Source: Actinomycetota bacterium (GTDB lineage: Bacteria; Actinomycetota; CADDZG01; WHSQ01). Taken from it: a stretch of 53,162 nucleotides of DNA. The stretch lies in the NCBI GenBank assembly GCA_009379915.1, contig WHSV01000014.1:1-53162 (forward strand), written 5' to 3'. Under the pieces are notes generated by a model. That model saw only the letters and a list, made by a program, of their open reading frames with translations, did not search any database and was not told the origin of the DNA. A program made the position numbers and the translations under genes. Shown here one piece after another: positions 34,330 to 43,730 of this stretch (the first letter of the stretch is position 1; each line of letters starts with the position of its first letter).

Positions 34330-34767
34330 ATGGTCAAGATCAGGTTGATGCGCGTCGGCAAATCGAAGCAGCCGTCGTACCGAGTGGTCGTGGCTGACTC
34401 GCGGAGCCCGCGTGACGGCCGGATCATCGAGTCGATAGGCCACTACCAGCCCCGGCACGATCCGTCGCAGATCGTCATCGACTCGAGCCGAGCGGTGTAT
34501 TGGCTCGGCAAGGGCGCTCAGCCCTCCAACACGGTCAAGAACCTCATGCGCATATCGGGTGCGTGGGCAGAGTTCACCGGGGAGACGCCGAGCGCGCCTC
34601 CCACTCAGGAGGAGGTCAGGAGGCGCGCCACCGCCGCGGCATCGGTGAGCGCGGACGAGGCACCCGCGGGCGAGGCGCCGGCCGAGGTGCCCGAATCCGC
34701 CGACCGGGCGGACACCGCGCCTGAGGCGGACTCCGGCGACTCCGATCCGGGTGAGGGCAAGAAATGA
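34330..34767 (+). CDS. rpsP: 30S ribosomal protein S16
   Basis: 145 residues. Residues 1-85 are the S16 core (MVKIRLMRVGKSKQPSYRVV). The remaining 60 residues are an Ala/Glu/Asp/Pro-rich, probably disordered extension, longer than in most bacteria. GAAGGAG precedes the ATG. khpA overlaps its stop by 4 nt. Confidence 0.95.
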   Translation: MVKIRLMRVGKSKQPSYRVVVADSRSPRDGRIIESIGHYQPRHDPSQIVIDSSRAVYWLGKGAQPSNTVKNLMRISGAWAEFTGETPSAPPTQEEVRRRATAAASVSADEAPAGEAPAEVPESADRADTAPEADSGDSDPGEGKK

Positions 34768-35000
34768 CCGCTCAGTTCCTCGAGTACGTAACCCCCTGGC
34801 TCGTCGACAATCCCGACGACATCTCGATCACCGAGGCCGAGGGCGAGGGTGACACGACGGTCCTCGAGATCAGCGTTCACCCCGACGACATGGGCAAGAT
34901 CATCGGAAAGCAGGGCCGCATCATTCGCTCCCTGCGGACTCTTGCTCGAGCTGCGGGGCAACGAGACGGCCATTCCGTGATGGTCGAGGTCGTCGACTGA
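34764..35000 (+). CDS. khpA: KH-domain RNA-binding protein KhpA
   Basis: 78 residues with a single KH domain carrying GKIIGKQGRIIRSL near residue 43. It is conserved between rpsP and rimM; the KhpA/KhpB pair binds many RNAs and affects cell-size control in Gram-positives. The ATGA overlap with rpsP indicates coupled translation. Confidence 0.93.
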   Translation: MTAQFLEYVTPWLVDNPDDISITEAEGEGDTTVLEISVHPDDMGKIIGKQGRIIRSLRTLARAAGQRDGHSVMVEVVD

Positions 35001-35035
35001 CGGACGCGTCCGACTCCGACCCAGCTCGCTTACTC

Positions 35036-35515
35036 GTGGGCGAGATCGGCAAGCCGCACGGTACCGATGGCGAGGCCTACATGGTTGCGATCTCCGACGA
35101 CCCGCACCGCTTCGACCCAGGATCACGGCTTGTGCATGGCAACGGGACTCCCCTCGTAGTCGAGGGATCGCGCATACACCGGGGCACCCGCCTGTTGGTC
35201 AAGTTCGAGGGTGTCGATTCCCGCAACGCAGCCGAGCTCCTACGAGGTCCCGTCTACGTGAACGAGGACCAGCGACGCGATTTGGAAGAGGGCCATTATT
35301 GGCAACACGAGCTCGTCGGGTGTCGCGTCCTAACCGTTGCCGGGAACGACGTCGGAGAGGTCTCCGGCGTGGTGGAAGGACCTGCGCAGGATCTCATATC
35401 CGTGGCTCACGAGGACAAGACCTTTCTCGTCCCACTCGTAAAGGAGATTGTCGTCGACGTGGACATCGATGCTCGGCGGGTCACGATCGCTCCACCCGCC
35501 GGCCTGCTGGACTAG
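35036..35515 (+). CDS. rimM: Ribosome maturation factor RimM
   Basis: 159 residues from the GTG: N-terminal GEIGKPHGTDGEAY and the C-terminal PRC-barrel with DLISV...FLVPLVKEIVVDVDI. The GTG falls inside the first strand. Homologues begin a few residues earlier, and the in-frame sequence upstream (DASDSDPARLLV) reads like real N-terminus. A CTG at 34997 overlapping the khpA stop may be the true start. It binds S19 during 30S assembly. Confidence 0.9.
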   Translation: MGEIGKPHGTDGEAYMVAISDDPHRFDPGSRLVHGNGTPLVVEGSRIHRGTRLLVKFEGVDSRNAAELLRGPVYVNEDQRRDLEEGHYWQHELVGCRVLTVAGNDVGEVSGVVEGPAQDLISVAHEDKTFLVPLVKEIVVDVDIDARRVTIAPPAGLLD

Positions 35516-35517
35516 AG

Positions 35518-36183
35518 ATGCGCATCGACATCGTCACCCTCTTCCCCCGGATGTTCGACAGTGTGTTGAACGCAAGCCTCCTAGGGCGTGCAATCGAGTC
35601 CGGCACACTCGAGGTCAAGGTCCACGATCTGCGAGCCCACGGACTCGGCAAACATCGCAGCGTCGACGACGAGCCCTACGGCGGGGGGGCGGGGATGGTC
35701 ATGCGTCCGGAACCGATCTTCGACGCGGTCGAGGAAATCAGAGACGAGCAGAGCCACGTCGTTCTGCTGTCCCCGCGCGGATCGCTGTTGCGCCACGATG
35801 GCGTCGCCCGTCTCGCCGAGCGCGAGCACATCATCCTCATCTGCGGGCGGTACGAGGGCGTGGACGAACGCGTCGCAGAGTTCCTCGCCGACGCGGAGCT
35901 CTCGATCGGTGACTACGTGCTGGCGGGAGGCGAGCTCGCCGCCATGGTGGTCGTCGAATCCGTATCCCGCTTCGTGCCGGGAGTCATGGGGAACATGACC
36001 TCGCTCGAGTCCGAGTCCCACTCGCAAGGACTGCTCGAGTACCCGCAATACACGAGGCCCGCTCAGTATCGAGGCCACTCGGTCCCCGAGGTGCTTCTCT
36101 CCGGTCACCACGGCGAGGTCGATCGGTGGCGGCGGGCTCAATCGGACCGAGTCACCCGGGAGCGTCGACCCGACTTTTCCTGA
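35518..36183 (+). CDS. trmD: tRNA (guanine-37-N1)-methyltransferase
   Basis: 221 residues. The SPOUT trefoil-knot SAM site is in LICGRYEGVDERV and SIGDYVLAGGELAA, and PYGGGAGMVMRPEP is also diagnostic. It makes m1G37, preventing +1 frameshifts. The usual next gene, rplS (L19), is not in this window. Confidence 0.95.
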   Translation: MRIDIVTLFPRMFDSVLNASLLGRAIESGTLEVKVHDLRAHGLGKHRSVDDEPYGGGAGMVMRPEPIFDAVEEIRDEQSHVVLLSPRGSLLRHDGVARLAEREHIILICGRYEGVDERVAEFLADAELSIGDYVLAGGELAAMVVVESVSRFVPGVMGNMTSLESESHSQGLLEYPQYTRPAQYRGHSVPEVLLSGHHGEVDRWRRAQSDRVTRERRPDFS

Positions 36184-36184
36184 A

Positions 36185-36219
36185 CCCTCGGTCCTTCAGA
36201 AGCTCTGGAAGGACGAGGG
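36185..36219 (+). terminator. Stem-loop after trmD
   Basis: CCCTC(g)GTCCTTC pairs with GAAGGAC-GAGGG over a 10-nt loop, beginning right after the trmD stop. The 12-bp stem is strong but has no T tract. It may be a terminator/processing structure or the first hairpin of the microprotein leader. Confidence 0.55.
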
Positions 36220-36244
36220 GACTACGATCTCGCCCTCACGCGTG

Positions 36245-36298
36245 GCGACCGACGGTCGCGCTCTCACCCAAATGGGTGTTTCGCCATACCCATTCGGG
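36245..36298 (+). promoter_or_regulatory. Structured leader upstream of the microprotein gene
   Basis: GCGACC-GAC-GGTCGC (36245-36259) is followed by two mutually exclusive pairings: a short ACCCA-AA-TGGGT hairpin (36266-36277) or a longer stem of AATGGGT with ACCCATT (36271-36277 with 36288-36294), extendable by CCC/GGG. Alternating pairings suggest a regulatory RNA, but no known riboswitch is recognised. Confidence 0.4.
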
Positions 36299-36358
36299 GC
36301 CTTGTGGAGCCACCAGAGGTGTGTTCCGATGAGCCCCAATCACGCCTTAGGAGGTCAG

Positions 36359-36418
36359 ATGAGCTTGCTGTTCAGCTTCGTATTCGCGGCACTGGTAATC
36401 GGCATTTCCTGGTCCTAG
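36359..36418 (+). CDS. 19-residue single-helix membrane microprotein
   Basis: MSLLFSFVFAALVIGISWS, almost entirely one hydrophobic helix. A perfect AGGAGG (36349-36354) lies 4 nt before the ATG, and a canonical terminator begins 20 nt after the stop, so it looks like a complete tiny gene or leader-peptide gene rather than noise. It could be a membrane regulator of a larger complex, a type-I-toxin-like peptide or a translated part of a regulatory RNA. No homologue is known to me. Confidence 0.6.
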   Translation: MSLLFSFVFAALVIGISWS

Positions 36419-36437
36419 GGGACCAGCTGTTCGCGGG

Positions 36438-36462
36438 GCCGCCCCTCGGGGGCGGCTCTTTC
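36438..36462 (+). terminator. Rho-independent terminator after the microprotein gene
   Basis: GCCGCCCC-TCG-GGGGCGGC is a perfect 8-bp stem followed by TCTTTC. It ends the short transcript. Confidence 0.85.
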
Positions 36463-36788
36463 GCGTTAGGACGCAGCCCGGCAAAACCCGAAACCGGCGC
36501 CAAGGGCGGAACTGGGAGTCAATCGGCTCCGACCGGCGAGTCCGGCTTGCGACTGAAGCAACTCTTCGCCGATATGGTCGCTCTATTCGACCTTCACGGG
36601 CAATAGAACGAGCGCATCCTCCGCGGACCGGCCTTTTTCTGCAATTGGGGCCCCGCTAGTCCCTGAGTGCGGATTAAGCCGGGATCAGGGCGAAGCGGAC
36701 TCCGAAAACCAGGGCACGGTACCCAACTTCCCCCTTCGATGCCGGTTTTGGCTCAGGCCTCCTTCAGCCAATCGGTGACAATGGGACC
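36463..36788. other. Intergenic stretch before uvrC
   Basis: No gene supported. It holds Repeat B copy 3 (inverted), a CCTTTTTC tract near 36630, and a TTGGCT...AGCCAA inverted repeat (36748-36753/36766-36771) 18 nt before the uvrC start that could be an operator. Confidence 0.45.
36524..36592 (-). repeat. Repeat B, copy 3 (inverted, diverged)
   Basis: On the minus strand it reads GGTCGAATAGAGCGACC...ATCGGCGAAGAG...GGAGCC, matching copies 1 and 2 over the hairpin and the GC-rich tail with indels. It is the oldest-looking copy. Confidence 0.65.
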
Positions 36789-38684
36789 ATGCAGGTTCGC
36801 AGGCCCCTCGAGCGCCCGGAGGCGGGGTCGATCCCCACCTCATCCGGCGTCTACATGTTTCTCGACGCCTCCCGCCGTGTCATCTACGTGGGCAAGGCGA
36901 AGTCCCTGCGCGCCCGGCTTTCGAACTACTTCGCCGGCGACCTCCACCCTCGTACGGCCGCAATGGTCGAGGCGGCCGCGGACGTCGAATGGATCGTCGT
37001 CTCCAACGAGGTCGAGGCGCTACAGCTCGAAGTAACCCTCATCAAGCAGCACCGGCCGCGCTACAACGTCCGCTACAGGGACGACAAGAGCTACCCGTAT
37101 CTCGCCGTGACTCTGGATGAGGAGGTTCCCCGTGCACGAGTGATGAGGGGCCGCAGGCGCAAGGGGGTCAAGTACTTCGGCCCCTACGCACACGCCTACG
37201 CGATCCGCGACGCTCTCGATCTCCTGCTGCGCACGTTCCCGATGCGAACCTGCTCGCAGGGGGTCTTTGATCGCTGCCGTCGGCGCGGACGCCCGTGTCT
37301 TCTGTTCCACATCGAGCGTTGTGCGGGACCGTGCGTCGGCGCCGTCGGTCCGGACGAGCACAGGCGGATCGCGCTCGAACTCTGTAATTTCCTCGAGGGT
37401 GACACCAGGCCCGTTCTGGACCGGCTCGAGGCCGAGATGAGAGCCGCTGCGAACAAGCAGGAGTACGAGCACGCGGCCAAGCTCCGAGACCAACTCGACA
37501 ACGTTCGCAAGGCCATCGAGAAACAGCAGATGGTGTCCTCCAAGCGCGAGGACATGGACGTCATTGGAATGGTCGAAGACGACTTGGAGGCTGCCTTTCA
37601 GGTGTTCTTCGTGCGCGGAGGTCGAGTCACGGGGCGCAAAGGCTACGTGGTCGACAAAGTCGAGGACCTGGAGACCGAGCAATTGGTCGCAGGCTTCGTC
37701 GAACGGACCTATCTCGATTCGGAGGTCCCCAAGCAGGTGCTCGTTCCCGTGGAGCCGGCCGAGCGCGAGTTGATCGAGTCGTGGCTGGCCGCCGAGAGGG
37801 GCACGAACGTGTCTCTCCGAGTGCCACATCGAGGCGAAAAGAGAGCACTGCTCGAGACCGTCACCCAGAACGCCAAGGAGCAGTTCGCCCAGCATCGCTT
37901 GAAGCGTTCCAGCGATTTCGCGGCGCGCTCGCGACAGTTGAAGGAATTGCAGGATCAACTCGGCCTCCAGGAGGCTCCTCTTCGCATCGAGTGCTTCGAT
38001 ATCTCCAACACCGGGCCGACCGAGGCCGTGGGGTCGATGGTCGTCTTCGAAGACGGCCTGCCGAAGCGCAGCGACTACAGACAGTTTGCAATCAAGTGGA
38101 GCCAGGGGCAGGACGACTTTGCCAACATGGGGGAAGTGATCCGGAGACGCTTTCAGCGATACCTCGAGGAGAGGGAGGCCGGGCGCGACGATCCCACTTC
38201 CCGCAGGTTCGCCTATCCGCCGAATCTCGTCGTCGTCGACGGCGGTAAGGGACAGTTGAACCGGGCGGTCGAGGTGATGGACGACCTCGGCATCGACGAT
38301 GTCGCGGTCGTGGCACTGGCGAAGCGCATGGAAGAGGTCTTCATACCCGGACGGCCCAATCCCATCGTCATTCCTCGCGGCTCCGAATCCCTCTATCTAC
38401 TGCAACACATCAGGGACGAGGCCCACCGTTTTGCAGTGGCCTATCACCGAAAGCGGCGAGGCAAGCGCATGACTCAGAGCGTGCTCGACAACATCGCCGG
38501 GTTGGGGGAGGTGCGTCGCAAGAAACTCTTGCGTCACTTCGGTTCCGTGAAACGAATACGGGGGGCATCGCTCGACGACCTCCTCGAGGTACAAGGTGTC
38601 CCGAAGGCGGTCGCCGAGGCCGTGTACGAGGCGCTTCACCCGAACGGTGCAAGTCGCGGAGGGGATGAGAGGAGAGCGTCGTGA
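36789..38684 (+). CDS. uvrC: Excinuclease ABC subunit C
   Basis: 631 residues: GIY-YIG nuclease (SGVYMFLDASRRVIYVGKAK) at residues about 18-95, a cysteine cluster near 150-180, UVR coiled coil near residue 205, the RNase-H-like second nuclease (ECFDISNT...VVDGGKGQL), and C-terminal helix-hairpin-helix motifs. It makes both incisions in nucleotide excision repair. Its TGA overlaps the rapZ GTG by 4 nt. Confidence 0.96.
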   Translation: MQVRRPLERPEAGSIPTSSGVYMFLDASRRVIYVGKAKSLRARLSNYFAGDLHPRTAAMVEAAADVEWIVVSNEVEALQLEVTLIKQHRPRYNVRYRDDKSYPYLAVTLDEEVPRARVMRGRRRKGVKYFGPYAHAYAIRDALDLLLRTFPMRTCSQGVFDRCRRRGRPCLLFHIERCAGPCVGAVGPDEHRRIALELCNFLEGDTRPVLDRLEAEMRAAANKQEYEHAAKLRDQLDNVRKAIEKQQMVSSKREDMDVIGMVEDDLEAAFQVFFVRGGRVTGRKGYVVDKVEDLETEQLVAGFVERTYLDSEVPKQVLVPVEPAERELIESWLAAERGTNVSLRVPHRGEKRALLETVTQNAKEQFAQHRLKRSSDFAARSRQLKELQDQLGLQEAPLRIECFDISNTGPTEAVGSMVVFEDGLPKRSDYRQFAIKWSQGQDDFANMGEVIRRRFQRYLEEREAGRDDPTSRRFAYPPNLVVVDGGKGQLNRAVEVMDDLGIDDVAVVALAKRMEEVFIPGRPNPIVIPRGSESLYLLQHIRDEAHRFAVAYHRKRRGKRMTQSVLDNIAGLGEVRRKKLLRHFGSVKRIRGASLDDLLEVQGVPKAVAEAVYEALHPNGASRGGDERRAS

Positions 38685-39571
38685 ACGTCCGTCGACGAGC
38701 ACGCGAGGTCGATGTAATCGTCCTCACGGGTCTGTCGGGGGCCGGCCGGTCCGAGGCCGCCAAAGCGCTCGAGGATCTCGGCTGGTTCGTTATCGACAAC
38801 CTTCCCCCCGCACTGATTCGCAAGATGTTGTCGCTCGTTTTTCATCAGGCCGACCATGAGATACAACGCGTCGCTCTCGTGATCGACGTGCGCGGCGGCA
38901 CCTTCTTCGCCGAGGCGTCCAAGGAGCTCGAGAAGCTGAGGCGCGACTATTGCAACTACAGACTCGTTTATCTCGAGGCATCCGACGAGGAGCTCGAGAA
39001 GCGGTTCGAGTCGAGCCGACGACGCCATCCGCTCTCCGATCGCCTCGTGACCGGCATTCAGCGGGAGCGGGAGCTCGTGAGCCGCTTCCGGGACGGAGCC
39101 GACCTCATCATCGATACGACCGAGATCTCGGTGCGCGAACTGAGAGCGCGTCTCGGCGCGTATTTCGACAGCGACGACACGGCGGAGGGTCTCAAGACGA
39201 CCGTGATCTCGTTCGGCTACAAGTTCGGGCTGCCCCTGGACGCAGACCTCGTGTTCGACGTCAGGTTTCTTCCGAATCCGCATTGGATCGATCAGCTCAG
39301 ACCGTTGACCGGCTTGGATGAACCGGTCAAGGACTACGTCATGAGCCACGAGCAGACTCATGACGTGCTGGCTCGGATCAAGGACTTGTTCGCCGTCTTG
39401 CTCCCCGGCTACCAGGGTGAGGGACGGCACTACCTGACTGTGGCGATCGGCTGCACCGGGGGGCGACATCGTTCCGTCGCGCTGGCGGAGGAGATCTGCT
39501 CCTTCATCATGGACAAGGGGTTCTCTGCCAAGGTGATCCACCGCGACGTCGACCGCGAGCCAACCCAGTGA
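38681..39571 (+). CDS. rapZ: RNase adapter/nucleotide-binding protein RapZ (YvcJ family)
   Basis: 296 residues. P-loop GLSGAGRSEAAKALEDLG near residue 17 (Arg in place of the usual Lys, as in many actinobacterial members), DNLPP near 40, and the C-terminal IGCTGGRHRSVALAE. It is a GTP/ATP-binding regulator that senses amino-sugar metabolites in proteobacteria; its role in actinobacteria is unclear. It has 4-nt overlaps with both uvrC and yvcK. Confidence 0.94.
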   Translation: MNVRRRAREVDVIVLTGLSGAGRSEAAKALEDLGWFVIDNLPPALIRKMLSLVFHQADHEIQRVALVIDVRGGTFFAEASKELEKLRRDYCNYRLVYLEASDEELEKRFESSRRRHPLSDRLVTGIQRERELVSRFRDGADLIIDTTEISVRELRARLGAYFDSDDTAEGLKTTVISFGYKFGLPLDADLVFDVRFLPNPHWIDQLRPLTGLDEPVKDYVMSHEQTHDVLARIKDLFAVLLPGYQGEGRHYLTVAIGCTGGRHRSVALAEEICSFIMDKGFSAKVIHRDVDREPTQ

Positions 39572-40485
39572 AGGCCCCCATGAGGGTCGTCGGCATCGGG
39601 GGAGGGCACGGACTGGCCGAGTCCTTGCGCGCGGCGCGACTTTTTGCCGACGATATCGCCGCGGTCGTTACGGTGGCAGACGACGGCGGCTCGTCGGGCC
39701 GGCTCGTTCGAGAACTCGGCGTTCCTCCCCCCGGCGACATTCGAAACTGCCTGATTGCCCTCGCGGGGAACGAGGCCATGGCCGGTCTCTACCAGCACCG
39801 CTTCCAAAGTGGTGAGTTGACGGGCCACCCACTCGGCAATCTTCTTATCGCCGCGCTGACCGAGATGACCGGCGACTTCGCGAGCGCAATTCACGAGGCC
39901 GGCAAGCTTCTCGAGTGCGACGGGCGCGTGTATCCGGCAACGTCGGCGCTCGTGGACCTACGGGCGATCGTGAACGGCGACGTGGTGCGGGGCCAGGTGG
40001 CGGTCGCCGAGACCGAGGGCCCGATACAGGCCGTCTATCTCAAGCCCCACGACCCTCCGGCCTGCGAGGAGGCAGTCGATGCCATCTGCTCCGCGGATCA
40101 GGTGATCCTCGGTCCGGGGAGCCTCTTTACGAGCCTCATAGCGACGTTGCTCGTGCCCGGCATCCGTCAGGCTCTCCGGGACACACCCGGCAAACGGATC
40201 CTCGTCGCCAACAACCGGATCCAGAAGGGCGAGACGTCGGGCCTCGACGGAACCGCGCACGTGGAATCGGTCCTCGCTCATATCGGAGCAGACACGCTCG
40301 ACGCCGTCGTCGTTCAGGCTCCGGTTCTCGAGCCCGACGGCGTGTCGTTCGACAGACGAGCCATCGAGAATCTCGGCATCGAGGTTCACGAGGGCCACGT
40401 GTCGACCGAAGAGGGCGGGCACGACCCCGCGGCCCTGGCGGAGGCGTTTCGGGCTCTTGGATCCGAGCGACGCGTAGCGAACTAG
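39568..40485 (+). CDS. yvcK: Gluconeogenesis factor YvcK (CofD-like)
   Basis: 305 residues with VVGIGGGHGLAESLRA at the N-terminus, VADDGGSSGRLVRELG near residue 36 and LGPGSLFTSLIATL near 187. The family binds UDP-sugars and helps envelope synthesis during growth on gluconeogenic carbon. The GTG overlaps the rapZ stop; an ATG four codons later is equally possible. The next gene is gapA only 58 bp on; whiA, usually here, is missing. Confidence 0.93.
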   Translation: MKAPMRVVGIGGGHGLAESLRAARLFADDIAAVVTVADDGGSSGRLVRELGVPPPGDIRNCLIALAGNEAMAGLYQHRFQSGELTGHPLGNLLIAALTEMTGDFASAIHEAGKLLECDGRVYPATSALVDLRAIVNGDVVRGQVAVAETEGPIQAVYLKPHDPPACEEAVDAICSADQVILGPGSLFTSLIATLLVPGIRQALRDTPGKRILVANNRIQKGETSGLDGTAHVESVLAHIGADTLDAVVVQAPVLEPDGVSFDRRAIENLGIEVHEGHVSTEEGGHDPAALAEAFRALGSERRVAN

Positions 40486-40498
40486 CCGGCCCGATTAG

Positions 40499-41551
<1,053 letters not shown>

Positions 41552-41569
41552 CGCTGGTTGTTCGACTCA

Positions 41570-41590
41570 TTCGGTCGCTGGGCGACCGAA
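41570..41590 (+). promoter_or_regulatory. Hairpin between gapA and pgk
   Basis: TTCGGTCGC-TGG-GCGACCGAA, a perfect 9-bp stem 18 nt after the gapA stop with no T tract. It probably stabilises or partly terminates the gapA message, giving more gapA than pgk transcript. Confidence 0.6.
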
Positions 41591-41647
41591 ACGGTCGGAT
41601 GAACACCGGAGTCAGGTGGGTTTGGAGATCGAGCGTAACCTCGCAAC

Positions 41648-42841
41648 ATGAGCGACCCGGGCCTGCCTTCGATAGACGAGCTGGAGGTTTCGGGCAGGCG
41701 CGTGCTGGTTCGCTGTGACCTGAACGTTCCTCTCGAGGGCGGAGCCATCACCGACCACCTCCGCATCCGGGCCGCGCTGCCGACGCTCGAGGCGTTGCTG
41801 GAGAAAGGGGCTCGGCTCGCGGTCTGCTCTCACCTCGGGCGTCCCAAAGGGCAGGTCAACGACGGGTTGCGCCTGGCCCCCGTGGGCGAGCGGCTGTCCA
41901 AGCTCCTCGGTCGCAATGTCACCGCGGTTCGAGACGTGGTGGGTGACGAGGCCAAGAGGGCCTGTGCATCCGACGACGAAGTAGTCCTGCTGGAGAACCT
42001 CAGGTTCGAGCCCGGCGAGGAGGCCAACGACCCCACCTTCGCCGACGCGTTGTCGACCATGGCGGGGGCCTACGTCAACGACGCGTTCGGAGCGTCGCAT
42101 CGAGCCCACGCATCGATCGTCGGGCCCCCCGAACGACTTCCCTCGGCGGCCGGCCGCCTGCTCGTCGACGAGGTCTCCAAGCTCCAGCGACTACTCGATG
42201 ACCCCGATCCTCCCTACGTCGCGGTACTGGGAGGAGCCAAGGTCTCCGACAAGCTGGACGTCATCGGCAACCTCCTCGACCGCGTCGATTCCTTATGCGT
42301 CGGCGGAGCCATGGCCTTCACGCTGCTCGTCGCCCGGGACAAGGCCGTCGGCCGATCCCTCGTCGAAGAGGATCGCGTGGAGGACGTAAAGAGGATCCTC
42401 GAGCGGGCGACCCAGCAGGGCGTCGAGATACACCTTCCCGTCGACGTCGTCGCGGCCGTGGAGCCCGAGGGGGGTTCGCCGCATGAGACCGTGCCTCTCG
42501 ACCAGATCGGCGACCGCATGGGAGTCGACATCGGTCCTGCGACCACGGGGGAGTTCGCCACGACCATCCTCGGGGCGCGCACCGTGCTGTGGAACGGACC
42601 GATGGGCATCTTCGAGATTCCCGAGTTCTCGGCCGGGACCAAAGGCGTTGCCACGGCCATCGCCGAGGCGACCGCGGAGGGCGCGTTCACCGTGGCAGGT
42701 GGCGGAGACTCGGCCGCGGCCCTAGCGCGGTTCGGGATGACCGATGTGGTCTCGCACCTGTCCACCGGCGGGGGAGCGTCGTTGGAGCTCCTCGAGGGCA
42801 AGAAGCTGCCCGGCGTCGCCGCTCTCATGAGAACGAAGTAG
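41648..42841 (+). CDS. pgk: Phosphoglycerate kinase
   Basis: 397 residues: VLVRCDLNVPL near residue 18, HLGRPKG near 58, the hinge region and the C-terminal nucleotide loop (VAGGGDSAAAL). It interconverts 1,3-bisphosphoglycerate and 3-phosphoglycerate. tpiA begins 26 nt downstream. Confidence 0.97.
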   Translation: MSDPGLPSIDELEVSGRRVLVRCDLNVPLEGGAITDHLRIRAALPTLEALLEKGARLAVCSHLGRPKGQVNDGLRLAPVGERLSKLLGRNVTAVRDVVGDEAKRACASDDEVVLLENLRFEPGEEANDPTFADALSTMAGAYVNDAFGASHRAHASIVGPPERLPSAAGRLLVDEVSKLQRLLDDPDPPYVAVLGGAKVSDKLDVIGNLLDRVDSLCVGGAMAFTLLVARDKAVGRSLVEEDRVEDVKRILERATQQGVEIHLPVDVVAAVEPEGGSPHETVPLDQIGDRMGVDIGPATTGEFATTILGARTVLWNGPMGIFEIPEFSAGTKGVATAIAEATAEGAFTVAGGGDSAAALARFGMTDVVSHLSTGGGASLELLEGKKLPGVAALMRTK

Positions 42842-42867
42842 CAGCCCGACCGTAGGAAGGAACGCAA

Positions 42868-43644
42868 ATGAGAACTCCGCTCATCGCGGGCAATTGGAAG
42901 ATGAACAAGACCCACCTGGACGCGATTCACTTCCTCGGGCAGTTGGGTCACGAGCTGGGCGACCACGATCACGGCAAGGTCGAGGTCGCGGTCTGTCCCC
43001 CCTTCACCGCTCTGCGGTCGGTCCAGACCAACATCGAGGACCGTCGTCAGAGCTTCCGGCTCGGCGCGCAGGACATGCACTGGGAGGCGGAGGGGGCCTT
43101 CACCGGAGAGGTCTCTCCCTTGATGCTGAAGGCACTCAAGGTCGGCTACGTGATCCTCGGTCACTCCGAACGCAGACAACACTTCGGCGAGACCGACGAG
43201 TCGGTCAACAAGAAGGTAAAGGCGGCGTTCGCTCACGACCTCGTCCCGATCATGTGCTGCGGCGAAACGGAAGGGGAGCACGAGGCCAACGAGACCGAGG
43301 CGAAGGTAGAACGCCAGGTGCGCGAGGGGCTCGACGGAGTGAAGCCGGACGACGCTCGCAACCTCGTCGTCGCCTACGAACCGATCTGGGCGATCGGTAC
43401 GGGCAAGACCGCAACGCCCGACGACGCTCAGAGGGTCTGCGGGCTCATTCGAAAGGTGTTGGGCAACCTCTACGACCAAAACATCGCCGATGAGGTCCGG
43501 ATCCAGTACGGCGGGAGCGTGAAGTCGGGGAACACCGAGGCATTGACCTCACAGCCGGACATCGACGGGGCGCTGGTCGGCGGTGCCAGCCTCGAAGCTG
43601 CCGAGTTCGCCGCCATCGTCAGGGCCACGAAGGTGAAGGGCTAG
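42868..43644 (+). CDS. tpiA: Triose-phosphate isomerase
   Basis: 258 residues: AGNWKMNKT at the start (catalytic Lys), LGHSERR near residue 95 (His), AYEPIWAIGTGK near 170 (Glu) and YGGSVK near 213. It joins dihydroxyacetone phosphate, the product of both glycerol routes in this window, to the Gap/Pgk steps. Confidence 0.97.
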   Translation: MRTPLIAGNWKMNKTHLDAIHFLGQLGHELGDHDHGKVEVAVCPPFTALRSVQTNIEDRRQSFRLGAQDMHWEAEGAFTGEVSPLMLKALKVGYVILGHSERRQHFGETDESVNKKVKAAFAHDLVPIMCCGETEGEHEANETEAKVERQVREGLDGVKPDDARNLVVAYEPIWAIGTGKTATPDDAQRVCGLIRKVLGNLYDQNIADEVRIQYGGSVKSGNTEALTSQPDIDGALVGGASLEAAEFAAIVRATKVKG

Positions 43645-43667
43645 GGGTCCCGAACACGAGACCCTAG
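43641..43667 (+). terminator. Stem-loop at the end of tpiA
   Basis: CTAGGGGTC pairs with GACCCTAG (one bulged G) over a 10-nt loop. The stem includes the tpiA stop codon. No T tract follows, so the confidence is moderate. Confidence 0.5.
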
Positions 43668-43688
43668 TGAAAAGGGTGGGCGGGACGT

Positions 43689-43702
43689 AGACTTCTGAGT
43701 CT
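43689..43702. promoter_or_regulatory. Candidate BlaI operator
   Basis: AGACT-TCTG-AGTCT, a perfect inverted repeat 28 nt upstream of the blaI-like gene, where an autorepressor would be expected to bind. It is not identical to the TACA-N2-TGTA-type sites known to me. Confidence 0.4.
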
Positions 43703-43730
43703 CGTCACTCATCCACAGGCAGGGGGGAAA

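Noticed and set aside
36304-36606. 100-codon frame across the microprotein, terminator and Repeat B copy 3
   Set aside because: It runs through a strong terminator and an intergenic repeat, and lacks a Shine-Dalgarno.
42214-43479. 421-codon minus-strand open frame opposite pgk and tpiA
   Set aside because: A shadow of two well-conserved genes; the translation is low-complexity with no recognisable domain.
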